Source of the DNA: Clostridiaceae bacterium BL-3
GTDB lineage: Bacteria > Bacillota > Clostridia > Clostridiales > Clostridiaceae
Reading direction: 5' to 3'
NCBI GenBank assembly: GCA_902809985.1
Contig: CADDXC010000001.1
Coordinates: forward strand, 2,666,001 to 2,730,000
Length of the DNA: 64,000 nucleotides
Made by a program: the position numbers and the translations under genes. The first letter of the stretch is position 1; every line of letters begins with the position of its first letter. Below are positions 36,940-45,883 of the stretch, piece by piece. Under the pieces are notes generated by a model that searched no databases, was not told the DNA's origin, and was given only the letters and a program-made list of their open reading frames with translations.

Positions 36940-37734
36940 TTATAGGTCAATATTGTGCAATTTTGTTTTATATCCGAATGTTTCAGAGATTTTAACAACA
37001 ATATGTTTTAGATCCTTTGCTATTGATTGTAACTTTTCATCACTCATCCTGCTGGTAGGACCTGCTACACTAATAGAACCTACAGGATATCCATTATAAT
37101 TTATGATAGGTGCAGCTACACATCTTAATCCCACTTCCAGTTCTTCATTATCAATACAGTACTCTCTTTTTCTGATCTCCTTCAGTTCATCTCTTAATTT
37201 ATCAGGATCTGTAATTGTATTACATGTAAATTGATTAAAATCAGTGTTTTGAATTATATTATCTATGTCTTTTTCAGACATAGAAGCCAGTATAGCCTTG
37301 CCTACTCCGGTACAATACATATAAGCGCTCTTTCCAACCTGTGAACTCATTTTAATAGCACTTTCTCCTTCAACTTTGTCTATATACACCACCTGGTTTC
37401 CATTACATATGGCTAAATGAGCCGTCTCGTCATACTTATCTACCAATTTTTTCAAATAAGGAAATGAACTAGTCCTTAAATCCATGCCTTCTTCAACTAA
37501 TTTTCCCAATTCAAAAAGTTTTAGCCCCAATCTATATTTCCCATTTTCTAAATTCTGCCTCAAATATCCTCTGCTTTCCAATGTGCTAAGGAGTCCAAAA
37601 GTTGTACTTTTATGCAAATCCAGACGATTGGCAATCTCTGTAACACCCAGCTCATTATCTTTTTTAGAAAAACATTCCAATATCTGCAGTGCCCTATCTA
37701 CTGATTGAATTAAGTTTGATTTGCTCTTTTGCAT
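36940..37734 (-). CDS. IclR-family transcriptional regulator
   Basis: This 264-residue protein has an N-terminal winged HTH (about 8-70, LGVTEIANRLDLHKSTTFGL) and a C-terminal effector domain (about 85-255, YDETAHLAICNGNQVVYIDK, GVGKAILASM, and CVAAPIINYNGYPVGSISV). IclR proteins sense small organic acids, notably sugar-acid breakdown products. It lies just downstream of the MFS-dehydratase-aldolase operon on the same strand, separated by a terminator, and is probably its regulator. Confidence 0.93.
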   Translation of the reverse strand: MQKSKSNLIQSVDRALQILECFSKKDNELGVTEIANRLDLHKSTTFGLLSTLESRGYLRQNLENGKYRLGLKLFELGKLVEEGMDLRTSSFPYLKKLVDKYDETAHLAICNGNQVVYIDKVEGESAIKMSSQVGKSAYMYCTGVGKAILASMSEKDIDNIIQNTDFNQFTCNTITDPDKLRDELKEIRKREYCIDNEELEVGLRCVAAPIINYNGYPVGSISVAGPTSRMSDEKLQSIAKDLKHIVVKISETFGYKTKLHNIDL

Positions 37735-37880
37735 CTTTTTTATTCCTTTCTTTAAAATTATTTACAAAAGTAATATATTTTTAGAAGTTTTTGAATATTA
37801 TTATGTTTTCATTTTACTACATTAATAAAACTTTTAATATATATCTATCTTTTAAAAATAATATTAAATTAATAAAAACT

Positions 37881-37916
37881 ACCAGAAAATTTTTAATATT
37901 TGAAAAACTTTCTGGT
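37881..37916 (-). terminator. Terminator of the sugar-acid operon
   Basis: The 14-base arms ACCAGAAA...TTTCTGGT pair with one mismatch and are followed on the minus strand by TTTTTATT, just after the MFS gene. Confidence 0.75.
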
Positions 37917-37948
37917 AATAAAATATATAATTTAATCTCTAAACAGAT

Positions 37949-39238
37949 TTAATTTCGTTCATACCCTGCACCTGCAGTTTTAGCTGGTAATGTCATCGAT
38001 ATAAAAAATCCCACAAGTAAAAATATTGCCAAGCTAAATATCCCAATCGTTGAATTATATCTTGAAATTAAGAACCCTACAATATATGGTCCTAGAAAAC
38101 CTCCTAAATTACCCAATGCATTTATAAATCCACGTGAACTTGCTGCCATGTCACTTTCAAATAAGATCGGTGGTATTGTCCAAAACACGCTTGCCGGTGC
38201 CTGCAAACATGCCCCACATCCTATCATAAATATAAATGACAGCCAAACTACGTGCTTAAATTGCACTGACAAAATCAGGCATACTGCAAATACCACCAAT
38301 AATATTCCTGTCCAGAATCTTCTATTATTACTTTTATCCGAAAGGCTTGAAAAAACATATAAGCCAATTATAGTACCTATGTATGGAATAATCGACAAAA
38401 ACCCTATTCCGCTCATTCCAAAATGAACTATTTCTTTCAAAAGTGATGGTAGCCAAAGTGCAAATCCATATACTCCAGTTGTAAAGCAAAAATATATAGC
38501 GGTTAATTTCCATACATTAGAATTTGACAACAGCTTTTTAAATGGTACTTTCCCATTTACTTTATCTTCCTTTTTAAATTCTTCTTGCTCTTCACGTAAT
38601 TTAGTCAAAATATAATTTTTTTCTTCATTACTAATCCACTTGGCATTTTCAGGACGATCACTAATAAGCGGCCACCATACAAATATTAACGCCAACGCTA
38701 TAATCCCTTCAATTATAAATACATAACGCCAGCTGAACGCAGATATAATCAAACCTGACAATGGTCCAGTAATAATAGCTCCAATAGGAAGATTCATACA
38801 AAATAGTGCATTTGCTCTACCTCGTTCTTCATTGGGAAACCAATGGCTTAATATAGTAAGCATTGCAGGATAAACTCCTCCTTCTGCAACACCTATTAAG
38901 AAACGCACAATCAGTAGTTGGATAGAATTTTGAACAAAACCCGATAAAATCGCAAATCCTCCCCAGCCAACTATTGTGAGTGCTATAAACTTTTTTACAT
39001 TTCCTCGTTCAGCTATTTGTCCTCCTGGTATTTGAAGAACCATATATCCTACAAAGAAAATACCTGCAGCAAGACCTGACATATCAGCAGCTATTCCCAG
39101 TGTCTTATTCATTCCCCCTGCCATCGCAAAACTTATATTAGTACGATCCATATATGCAATTATATACACCAGCAACACAGGTGGAATGATGTGAAGCCAA
39201 CGAGCTTTTGGGATGTTTTTACTTAAATCTGAATCCAT
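37949..39238 (-). CDS. MFS transporter, anion:cation symporter (sugar-acid) type
   Basis: This 429-residue protein has 12 membrane helices. The features are those of the ACS family (galactonate, glucarate, tartrate, phthalate carriers): VYIIAYMDRTNISFAMAGG in helix 1, GVAEGGVYPAMLTILSHWFP and ERGRANALF in the first half. It should import an organic anion with H+ or Na+. It is the last gene of the operon with the dehydratase, aldolase and dehydrogenase, so the substrate is probably an aldonic-type acid. Confidence 0.9.
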   Translation of the reverse strand: MDSDLSKNIPKARWLHIIPPVLLVYIIAYMDRTNISFAMAGGMNKTLGIAADMSGLAAGIFFVGYMVLQIPGGQIAERGNVKKFIALTIVGWGGFAILSGFVQNSIQLLIVRFLIGVAEGGVYPAMLTILSHWFPNEERGRANALFCMNLPIGAIITGPLSGLIISAFSWRYVFIIEGIIALALIFVWWPLISDRPENAKWISNEEKNYILTKLREEQEEFKKEDKVNGKVPFKKLLSNSNVWKLTAIYFCFTTGVYGFALWLPSLLKEIVHFGMSGIGFLSIIPYIGTIIGLYVFSSLSDKSNNRRFWTGILLVVFAVCLILSVQFKHVVWLSFIFMIGCGACLQAPASVFWTIPPILFESDMAASSRGFINALGNLGGFLGPYIVGFLISRYNSTIGIFSLAIFLLVGFFISMTLPAKTAGAGYERN

Positions 39239-39265
39239 CTTAGTTATCCTCCCTATTTATATAAT

Positions 39266-40951
39266 TTACTGATTATTTGCATGTAATTTTACAACTGCAC
39301 CTTCAGCAGCAGACGAGGCCAGTTTTGAATAGATTGACAAATACCCTTTAGTGAATTTAGGCTTTGGAGGCTGCCATTTGCTCAACCTCTCCTTAATTTC
39401 TTCATCAGATAAATCAATTTCCAGTCTTCTATTATTTACGTCAATAGTTATAAGATCACCATCTTCAACAATTGCAATAGGTCCACCCTCAGCAGCTTCT
39501 GGAGAAACATGCCCAACAAAACAGCCGTTGTTTGTACCTGAAAAACGTCCATCTGTAACCAGAGCTATATTTTTTGTCAAACCCATTCCGTAAAGATACT
39601 TCATGGCTTTAAACATCTCTCTCATTCCTGGTCCTCCTTTAGGTCCTTCATATCTAATTACAACAACATGTCCTGGTTTTACTTCTCCATTTAAAATCGC
39701 CTTTTCGGCTTCTTCCTCAGAATCAAATACAATAGCTTTCCCGCTGAATTTATATACACTAGGATCAATTGCTCCTGGCTTGCTTACACCAGTTTTGGGT
39801 GCCAAATTGCCCTTTAATACCGCTATTCCTCCTAAAAAACCAAATGGATTTTCCAATGTTTTAATAATTTCATTATTTTCCGGAAATTTATATTGATAAT
39901 TTTTCACATTTTCTTCAAGTGTCTTTCCCGTACAAGTTAAAACATCTTTATTCAGCAAGGGCATCATTCTTTCAATCACCCTGGGTATACCACCTGCCAT
40001 CCAAAAATCTTCCATATCCCACTTAGCAGCCGGATTAACCTTTGCCACCTGCGGGGTTTTTTGACTAAATTCATCAAAATCCTCTAATACATTCATGTTT
40101 AATCCTGCTTCATAAGCTATAGCCGTTAAATGAAGCACTGCATTTGTAGAACCGCTAATACCTAAACATACTTTAACAGCATTTTCTACCGATTCTTTAT
40201 TTATTATCTGTTTAGCTGTTATATTATTTTTAGTAAGATTCACAATAGCAATACCTGATTCATAGGCAATTCTCAAACGATCAGAATGTGTTGCTGGAAT
40301 GAGACCTGCCCCAGGAAGTGACATTCCCAATGCTTCACTTAAACATCCCATTGTATTAGCAGTGCCTAAAAATGCACATGAACCGCATGAAGGACATACT
40401 AAATCTTCCAACAATAAGCATTTTTCTTTTGTAATTTTGCCTGCTCTATACATACCTAAAGCTTCTGACATAGACGTTGAATCAGATTTTCTTTCATCAA
40501 ATACAACTCCACCTGCCATAGGTCCTCCATTTACCAATATAGCTGGTATATCAAGTCTTGCAGCTGCCATAAGCATGCCAGGCACAACTTTATCACAAGA
40601 TGCAAGCAATACAATCGCATCTAATTGATGTGCCTCCACCATTATTTCAATTGAGCTGCAAATGACCTCTCTGGACGGAAGTATATAATGCATTCCCTTA
40701 TGTCCCTGCGCAATTCCATCACAAGCACCGATAACTCCAAATTCTACAGCAGTTCCTCCTGATCTGTATATACCTTTTTTCACTTGCTCACTCAATTGGT
40801 TAAGATTAAAGTGACCAGGTGAAATATTATTCCAAGAATTTGCTATACCTATAATTGGTCTTTCTAAATCATCATTAGAAAAACCCATGGATTTATACAA
40901 AGATCGACTGAAGCCATTATCGATTCCACTTAATATTTTTGAACTCCTCAC
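39266..40951 (-). CDS. IlvD/Edd-family dihydroxy-acid (sugar-acid) dehydratase
   Basis: This 561-residue Fe-S dehydratase has the cluster cysteines in LLASCDKVVPGMLMAAARL and LVCPSCGSCAFLGTANTM, and the C-terminal VTDGRFSGTNNGCFVGHVSPEAA in pieces. Biosynthetic IlvD turns 2,3-dihydroxy-isovalerate into the 2-oxo acid; relatives dehydrate aldonic acids to 2-oxo-3-deoxy acids. Here no branched-chain genes are nearby, and its partners are an importer, an aldolase and an aldehyde dehydrogenase, so a sugar-acid substrate is more likely. It follows the aldolase gene after 14 bases. Confidence 0.88.
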   Translation of the reverse strand: MRSSKILSGIDNGFSRSLYKSMGFSNDDLERPIIGIANSWNNISPGHFNLNQLSEQVKKGIYRSGGTAVEFGVIGACDGIAQGHKGMHYILPSREVICSSIEIMVEAHQLDAIVLLASCDKVVPGMLMAAARLDIPAILVNGGPMAGGVVFDERKSDSTSMSEALGMYRAGKITKEKCLLLEDLVCPSCGSCAFLGTANTMGCLSEALGMSLPGAGLIPATHSDRLRIAYESGIAIVNLTKNNITAKQIINKESVENAVKVCLGISGSTNAVLHLTAIAYEAGLNMNVLEDFDEFSQKTPQVAKVNPAAKWDMEDFWMAGGIPRVIERMMPLLNKDVLTCTGKTLEENVKNYQYKFPENNEIIKTLENPFGFLGGIAVLKGNLAPKTGVSKPGAIDPSVYKFSGKAIVFDSEEEAEKAILNGEVKPGHVVVIRYEGPKGGPGMREMFKAMKYLYGMGLTKNIALVTDGRFSGTNNGCFVGHVSPEAAEGGPIAIVEDGDLITIDVNNRRLEIDLSDEEIKERLSKWQPPKPKFTKGYLSIYSKLASSAAEGAVVKLHANNQ

Positions 40952-40965
40952 TTAACATTTCCCCC

Positions 40966-41973
40966 TTATTTTTTTGATAGTTCATAGGCAACATCTATAA
41001 TCATATCTTCCTGCCCACCAACCATTTTTCTCTTTCCTAACTCAACCAGTATATCCCTCGGGTCTAAATTAAATCTTTTTGCTGCATTATAGGTATGAAG
41101 TAGAAAACTCGAATAAACTCCTGAATATCCCAGCATCAAAGGAGCATTACGCACAACCTGCGGGCGCTTCATGATCGGTTCTACTATGTCTTCAGCTACA
41201 TCCATGATTTTGTAAAAACCTACACCAGTTTCATAGCCCAGCTTCTGGAGAAGCCCCGCTAAAACTTCTATCTGTGCATTGCCTGCTCCAGCTCCAAGTC
41301 CCCTGCATGCTCCATCAATGAACGTTGCTCCTGCTTTAATCGCTGCTAAAGAATTTGCAGTAGCTAATGTTAAATTATTATGTGCATGAAATCCCACTGG
41401 TACATTCAATGCATCTACAACTGCACTGATTCTATCTGTAACTTGTTCTGGAAGCATTGCCCCTGCAGAATCTGCTATATTTACATAATCTGCTCCATAG
41501 GATTCAAGTAATTTTGCCTGTTCCACAACTTTTTCCACCGGTGCCATATGAGTCATCATCAAAAATCCCACTGCCATCATGCCAAGTTTTTTAGCCATGC
41601 CTATGTGCTGCTCACTTATATCTGCTTCCGTAACATGAGTTGCAACTCTAACTACTTTAGCTCCATAATGGGATGCCATTTTCAAATCCTCAATAGTTCC
41701 AATTCCTGGTAACAAAAGTACCGTAAGATTTGCCTTTTCAATTACATCACTTGCCGCTTTTAAAAGTTCTTCTTCACTTGTTTTAGACCATCCATAATTA
41801 TAAGAAGAACCTGCAAGTCCATCACCATGAGATAATTCGATATACTTAATTCCTGCTTTATCAAGCCCGGATACTATGGCTTTAACTTGTTTCACGTCAT
41901 ACTCATGAGAAACAGCATGACTTCCATCTCTTAAAGTTGTATCCACTAAATTTATAAATTTCTTTTCGCCCAT
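40966..41973 (-). CDS. mhpE: 4-hydroxy-2-oxovalerate aldolase
   Basis: About 335 residues of the DmpG/MhpE family, opening FINLVDTTLRDGSHAVSHEY, with metal-ligand AHNNLTLATANS and the C-terminal communication domain (GKRKMVGGQEDMIIDVA). It splits 4-hydroxy-2-oxopentanoate into pyruvate and acetaldehyde, and hands the aldehyde through a tunnel to its dehydrogenase partner. The ATG at 41973 follows AGGAGGGG and comes two bases after the dehydrogenase stop codon (TAAT-ATG), which fits a paired complex. Confidence 0.94.
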   Translation of the reverse strand: MGEKKFINLVDTTLRDGSHAVSHEYDVKQVKAIVSGLDKAGIKYIELSHGDGLAGSSYNYGWSKTSEEELLKAASDVIEKANLTVLLLPGIGTIEDLKMASHYGAKVVRVATHVTEADISEQHIGMAKKLGMMAVGFLMMTHMAPVEKVVEQAKLLESYGADYVNIADSAGAMLPEQVTDRISAVVDALNVPVGFHAHNNLTLATANSLAAIKAGATFIDGACRGLGAGAGNAQIEVLAGLLQKLGYETGVGFYKIMDVAEDIVEPIMKRPQVVRNAPLMLGYSGVYSSFLLHTYNAAKRFNLDPRDILVELGKRKMVGGQEDMIIDVAYELSKK

Positions 41974-41974
41974 A

Positions 41975-42847
41975 TTATTTCCCCTCCTCTGCAATAATTT
42001 GTTGTGCCAACCTTTCGGCTGTTCTTACAGCAGCAGATGTTATTATATCAAGATTTCCAGAATACTTAGGCAGAAAATCTCCCTGTCCTTCAACCTGCAC
42101 AATAACTGTCACCTTATCTCCATCAATGATAGGCGGCACCCTGAGTTTATAACCAGGTACATAGACTTCTATCTGTTTCACTATTTCATTTACCGATTTA
42201 GTAATAGCTTTTATATCTGGATTTTCAACCTGTACATATATAGTATTGGTCATCATGATAGGCGGCTCCGCTGGATTTAATATTATTATAGCCTTGCCTT
42301 TTTTTGCTCCCCCCACAACTTCCAATGCTTTTGATGTTGTTTGAGTAAATTCATCAATATTTTGTCTAGTTCCCGGACCAGCACTCTTTGATGCAAGGCA
42401 GGATACGATTTCTGCATATTTCGCTCCTGCCACTCTATTAACAGCGTACACTATAGGTACAGTAGCTTGTCCTCCACAAGTTACCATATTCAAATTTGGC
42501 TCTTCTTTTACCTTATCAAGATTTACACAGGGGACTACATAGGGCCCGACAGCTGCCGGCGTAAGATCAATAGCTATTTTGCCGGCTTTTTTGAGCAGTG
42601 GCGCATGTCTTAAGTGATGCTGTGCTCCTGTAGCATCAAATACAATTTTAATATCTTTCTCAGGGAGTATTGCATCAATTCCCTTTATTGATGTATTAAA
42701 TCCCAACTTTCTTGCCCTTTTTATACCCTCTGATTCAACTACACCAGTCATCATAGCTAACTCAATATATTGGCTTCGCATAATTTTATACATCAAATCA
42801 GAACCAATATTTCCAGGTCCAATAATACCTACTTTGACTTTTTTCAT
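41975..42847 (-). CDS. mhpF: Acetaldehyde dehydrogenase (acylating)
   Basis: This 290-residue NAD-dependent enzyme of the DmpF/MhpF family converts acetaldehyde and CoA to acetyl-CoA. It has the nucleotide-binding [19 protein letters not shown], the catalytic cysteine in [19 protein letters not shown] and the C-terminal dimer region. It is the first gene of the operon, and it forms the usual channelling partner of the aldolase that follows. A 490-base upstream region with three operator-like repeats precedes it. Confidence 0.94.
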   Translation of the reverse strand: MKKVKVGIIGPGNIGSDLMYKIMRSQYIELAMMTGVVESEGIKRARKLGFNTSIKGIDAILPEKDIKIVFDATGAQHHLRHAPLLKKAGKIAIDLTPAAVGPYVVPCVNLDKVKEEPNLNMVTCGGQATVPIVYAVNRVAGAKYAEIVSCLASKSAGPGTRQNIDEFTQTTSKALEVVGGAKKGKAIIILNPAEPPIMMTNTIYVQVENPDIKAITKSVNEIVKQIEVYVPGYKLRVPPIIDGDKVTVIVQVEGQGDFLPKYSGNLDIITSAAVRTAERLAQQIIAEEGK

Positions 42848-42883
42848 ATTTACATCTCCTTTTCCTAGAACAAAATTTAATTT

Positions 42884-43222
42884 GTACTATATTATCGTAT
42901 AATGTTTTTATTATTTTTTAAAAAAATATTATTTATATTTAGAATTGATGAAATGCAACATAGCATATCGTTTTCATAAGTTCTAAAAAATAAATATTTT
43001 TCTAATTTACTCTAATTAATATAGATATTTACAGAATGAATTTATCAAATAAATTTTTGTACTATATTATCGTATTGTATTCTTTATTTTTTTCATTAAC
43101 AGTATTATACTCAATAATATTACAAATGTCAACAATTTATGTTATAAATCTTTAGAATAAAATATAAAACTCAATGAGTTTTAATATCACTTATTTTATA
43201 TTGCCGTACTATGTTATCATAT
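42884..43222. promoter_or_regulatory. Three operator-like direct repeats upstream of mhpF
   Basis: GTACTATATTATCGTAT occurs at 42884-42900 and 43059-43075, and a 15-of-17 match GTACTATGTTATCATAT at 43206-43222. All have the same orientation and about 150-175 base spacing. They lie in the only long non-coding gap of the operon and are good candidates for IclR regulator sites. The rest of 42848-43298 is AT-rich with no gene. Confidence 0.55.
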
Positions 43223-43298
43223 AATTACATTTAAAAATATGTGTGATATTTTTATAAGTTACCGACAAATTCAACTACTTCTTTAAATAAAAAAATTG

Positions 43299-43328
43299 AG
43301 GTATATGATAACTATTGATCATATACCT
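43299..43328 (-). terminator. Terminator after the HlyD-type adaptor pair
   Basis: A perfect 11-bp stem AGGTATATGAT/ATCATATACCT, followed on the minus strand by CAATTTTTTTATTT. Confidence 0.85.
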
Positions 43329-43334
43329 AAATTT

Positions 43335-44030
43335 TTATTTATTATTTACAACACGAATTTTTACCGATGCATTGTCGCCTATGGTAAACTTATCTTTCAA
43401 GTTGCTCGAGCTGTCAAACTTGATTTTTACAGGCACTTTTTGAACTGTTTTTTTATATTTTCCATCCTTCGAATAGGAATCAGACTTCAGTGCGTCCTGA
43501 GACATCTTCCCTATGGACTGGACTTTACCTGTAAATTTTTTTGATCCATATTCATCTATGGATATATCCACCTTCTGTCCATACTGCAGTCTTCTGGTTT
43601 CTGTACCCTCTACATTGGCGATTATGTAATAGCTATTTGGATCAGCCAGAAGTGCTATGGTTTTATCTGGAGACAAATTGTCTCCAACATTTGCCTGCTT
43701 CTTTACAATCAGGCCATCGATAGGTGCTCTTATGAGAGATTGATCTACATTTGAATCAGGAAGATTTCCCGAATCCTGACGGGCTATTATCTGATCCTTC
43801 ACAACCCTATCGCCTTCATCTCCATCAAATTCCAGCAATTTTCCACGAATTTGCGGGCTTACATTGATCAAATCCGCAGTAACTTTTGCATCGTCAGTGA
43901 AGACATAGTAGATATGTTCATACACATAATGTGATATCAAGCTCACCGCTATTACTGCAGCAGCTATTAAGATCCCTAAAATCATCTTTTTTCGATTTTC
44001 TCTTATAACAGAAATTATATTAAATTTCAT
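43335..44030 (-). CDS. HlyD/EmrA-type membrane fusion protein
   Basis: This 231-residue protein has one N-terminal membrane helix (about 15-37) followed by a biotinyl-lipoyl-like domain (LINVSPQIRGKLLEFDGDEGDRV then LIRAPIDGLIVKKQANVGDNLS) and a beta-barrel (about 140-225). It lacks the long coiled-coil hairpin of full-size adaptors. It would link an efflux pump to the cell surface, but no pump gene is adjacent in the window. It follows a second adaptor gene after 18 bases. Confidence 0.85.
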   Translation of the reverse strand: MKFNIISVIRENRKKMILGILIAAAVIAVSLISHYVYEHIYYVFTDDAKVTADLINVSPQIRGKLLEFDGDEGDRVVKDQIIARQDSGNLPDSNVDQSLIRAPIDGLIVKKQANVGDNLSPDKTIALLADPNSYYIIANVEGTETRRLQYGQKVDISIDEYGSKKFTGKVQSIGKMSQDALKSDSYSKDGKYKKTVQKVPVKIKFDSSSNLKDKFTIGDNASVKIRVVNNK

Positions 44031-44048
44031 ATCAACCCACCTCTTCTA

Positions 44049-44810
44049 TTACTGCAATCCAACTTCTGCAAACATACCCGGTTTTAAAAGTTTATTTTTA
44101 TTATTTAAAGTTACTTTCACAAGCACATCTGAACTTCTGGGATCCAGTTTTGAATTTATGACGGCTATCCTTCCCGAAAACTCGTCATCTGATATATCAG
44201 GTATTTTTACAGCTACACTTTGTCCAACATTAATCTGATTTAAGATACGAGCTGGAGCATATGCATTTACATATAAATTATCCGTGTTAACTATTGAGAT
44301 AATCGATTCGCCTTCAGTTACCGTATCCCCTATATTTGCATTTCTCGAACTCACCGTACCTGAAATAGGTGCTTTAATAACAGCAGCATCCAGTGCTTCC
44401 TGAGAAGCTTTCAACTGCGATTGAGCCTGGGAAAGCTGAGATTGATATCCGCTGATATCAGAAGAATTTGAATTTTTACTACTCTGAGCATTAGACAGGC
44501 CAGTCTGTGCAGTACTTACTGCCGATTGCGCTTCATCTACTTTACTCTGAAGTTCTGTGGTATCCAGTCTGGCTACTACATCCCCGGCTTTCACTTTTTT
44601 ACCCAGATCTGCAGACACTTCCACAACTTTTCCGGTAATATTTGAACTCACATCTATGCTGTCATCCGTTGCAATCTTTCCACCCATAATAAATACAGTA
44701 TCGGTGCTTGGCCCATTTATGCTGATAGACTTGCTGCTGCTTTTATTACCAGAACTGCATCCACTAAAAAGCAAACCTATAACTAAACAAAATAAAATAA
44801 CTCTCTTCAT
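44049..44810 (-). CDS. Lipoprotein efflux adaptor (RND/MacA-like periplasmic adaptor family)
   Basis: This 253-residue protein has a lipoprotein signal peptide with lipobox LLFSGCSSG (Cys about residue 18), a lipoyl half-motif (GKVVEVSADLGKKVKAGDVV), a short Ser/Gln-rich coiled coil (about 90-140), the second lipoyl half (APISGTVSSRNANIGDTV) and a beta-barrel. It pairs with the next adaptor. Both could serve one exporter encoded elsewhere. XRE-type regulator 45233-45622 lies upstream on the same strand. Confidence 0.87.
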   Translation of the reverse strand: MKRVILFCLVIGLLFSGCSSGNKSSSKSISINGPSTDTVFIMGGKIATDDSIDVSSNITGKVVEVSADLGKKVKAGDVVARLDTTELQSKVDEAQSAVSTAQTGLSNAQSSKNSNSSDISGYQSQLSQAQSQLKASQEALDAAVIKAPISGTVSSRNANIGDTVTEGESIISIVNTDNLYVNAYAPARILNQINVGQSVAVKIPDISDDEFSGRIAVINSKLDPRSSDVLVKVTLNNKNKLLKPGMFAEVGLQ

Positions 44811-44952
44811 TAGAACCCTCCTTACAAGCTATAATTGTTTTAGACTAAATCAAAGTTCATTTATATACATCACTATTCTATTCCATAAACATTCTAACTT
44901 CAATAACATCATGGAAAATCCTTAAATTATCTCAAATATTAAAAATTTCTCT

Positions 44953-44995
44953 AAAAAGCACCCTTTATCAATCATTTCAGTGGTAAAGAGTGCTT
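44953..44995 (-). terminator. Terminator-like hairpin upstream of the adaptor genes
   Basis: AAGCACTCTTTA pairs with TAAAGGGTGCTT (one wobble) and is followed on the minus strand by TTT. It lies about 240 bases downstream of the XRE gene and 140 bases before the adaptor start. The rest of the 420-base gap holds the repeat element at 45133-45196 and the adaptor promoter. Confidence 0.55.
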
Positions 44996-45132
44996 CTATA
45001 ATTATTCAATTGGCATTCCCATATATAAAAAATCAGAAGTTATGTCATTTACAATATTTGTCAGGGTTACCATCTTTTTAGCTATCTTTTAAGTTTTATT
45101 CTATAATATTTTATTATTCAAAATTAAAAATC

Positions 45133-45196
45133 AAGAGTTAATAGCTTTAGCTGATTTTCGGTACCAGCCGAAAATCTTCATTTACCATTAACTCCT
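45133..45196. repeat. Palindromic repeat element, copy B
   Basis: The inner stem GATTTTCGG (45153-45161) / CCGAAAATC (45168-45176) with a six-base loop is identical to copy A at 23476-23499, while the outer arms (AGTTAAT 45136-45142 / ATTAACT 45187-45193) differ from copy A but are still complementary. It lies just downstream of the XRE gene. Confidence 0.65.
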
Positions 45197-45232
45197 CACT
45201 ATACATTTTAAATTGAACTTTTAAAAAATCAT

Positions 45233-45622
45233 TTATCTGATATAAGGCAAAATCAATTTCACCATATTTTCTATTAAATCCAGTTCTCTCTTGGAACACC
45301 TTCCAAGGAGTTCATACAATACGGAATTATCCTCAGTGCCGGACAGCTTGTACTTTCTTAAATTTTCCCTAATCATAATATTTTTACCATTGTCTTTCTG
45401 TTCCCCATATATTAAATAATCAGTGGTGACGTGGAGACAATTGGCTATCCTGACTAAAGCTGTAAGGCTCATCTGCCTTTCTCCTCGTTCTAATTGTCCT
45501 ATATAAAGTGTAGAGAGATCTACCATTTCAGCAAACTTTTCCCTCGTTAGATTTAGCTCTTCTCTCTTCCCTCGAATTCTACGGCCTACTTCCTGCCCAT
45601 TAATCGATTCCTTATTCTTCAC
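45233..45622 (-). CDS. XRE-family helix-turn-helix regulator
   Basis: This 129-residue protein has an N-terminal Cro/C1-type HTH (about 10-70, LNLTREKFAEMVDLSTLYIG and QLERGERQMSLTALVRIAN) and a short helical C-terminal region of unknown role. It is probably a local repressor. The neighbours on its strand are the adaptor genes, which may or may not be its targets. The nearest upstream gene is larC, with its own terminator in between. Confidence 0.88.
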   Translation of the reverse strand: MKNKESINGQEVGRRIRGKREELNLTREKFAEMVDLSTLYIGQLERGERQMSLTALVRIANCLHVTTDYLIYGEQKDNGKNIMIRENLRKYKLSGTEDNSVLYELLGRCSKRELDLIENMVKLILPYIR

Positions 45623-45845
45623 TTGTCTTCACTCCTGTCCTTAACCTCTTACTTTAACTTTATACATAACAATTAATTAATTAAATAATCTATATGCTGA
45701 AAATTTATATATGCAATAAGCATACTTAGCTGATACATTATAGATATACTTATATTGATTAGGAAAATTGAGGTGTTAAATCCATAAAAATGAAGAATAA
45801 TTTAAATGAACTTTCAGGAGACTAAAAATAACAGCAAAAAAATTA

Positions 45846-45873
45846 ATATCCCGGGCTATATTGCCCGGGATAT
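45846..45873 (-). terminator. Terminator after larC
   Basis: A perfect, GC-rich 11-bp stem ATATCCCGGGC/GCCCGGGATAT with a six-base loop, followed on the minus strand by TAATTTTTTTG. Confidence 0.9.
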
Positions 45874-45883
45874 TTGGGAAAAA

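Noticed and set aside
45791-45826. 11-codon plus-strand ORF (MKNNLNELSGD).
   Set aside because: The nearest GAGGTG is 14 bases away, and no gene follows on the plus strand; chance is likely.
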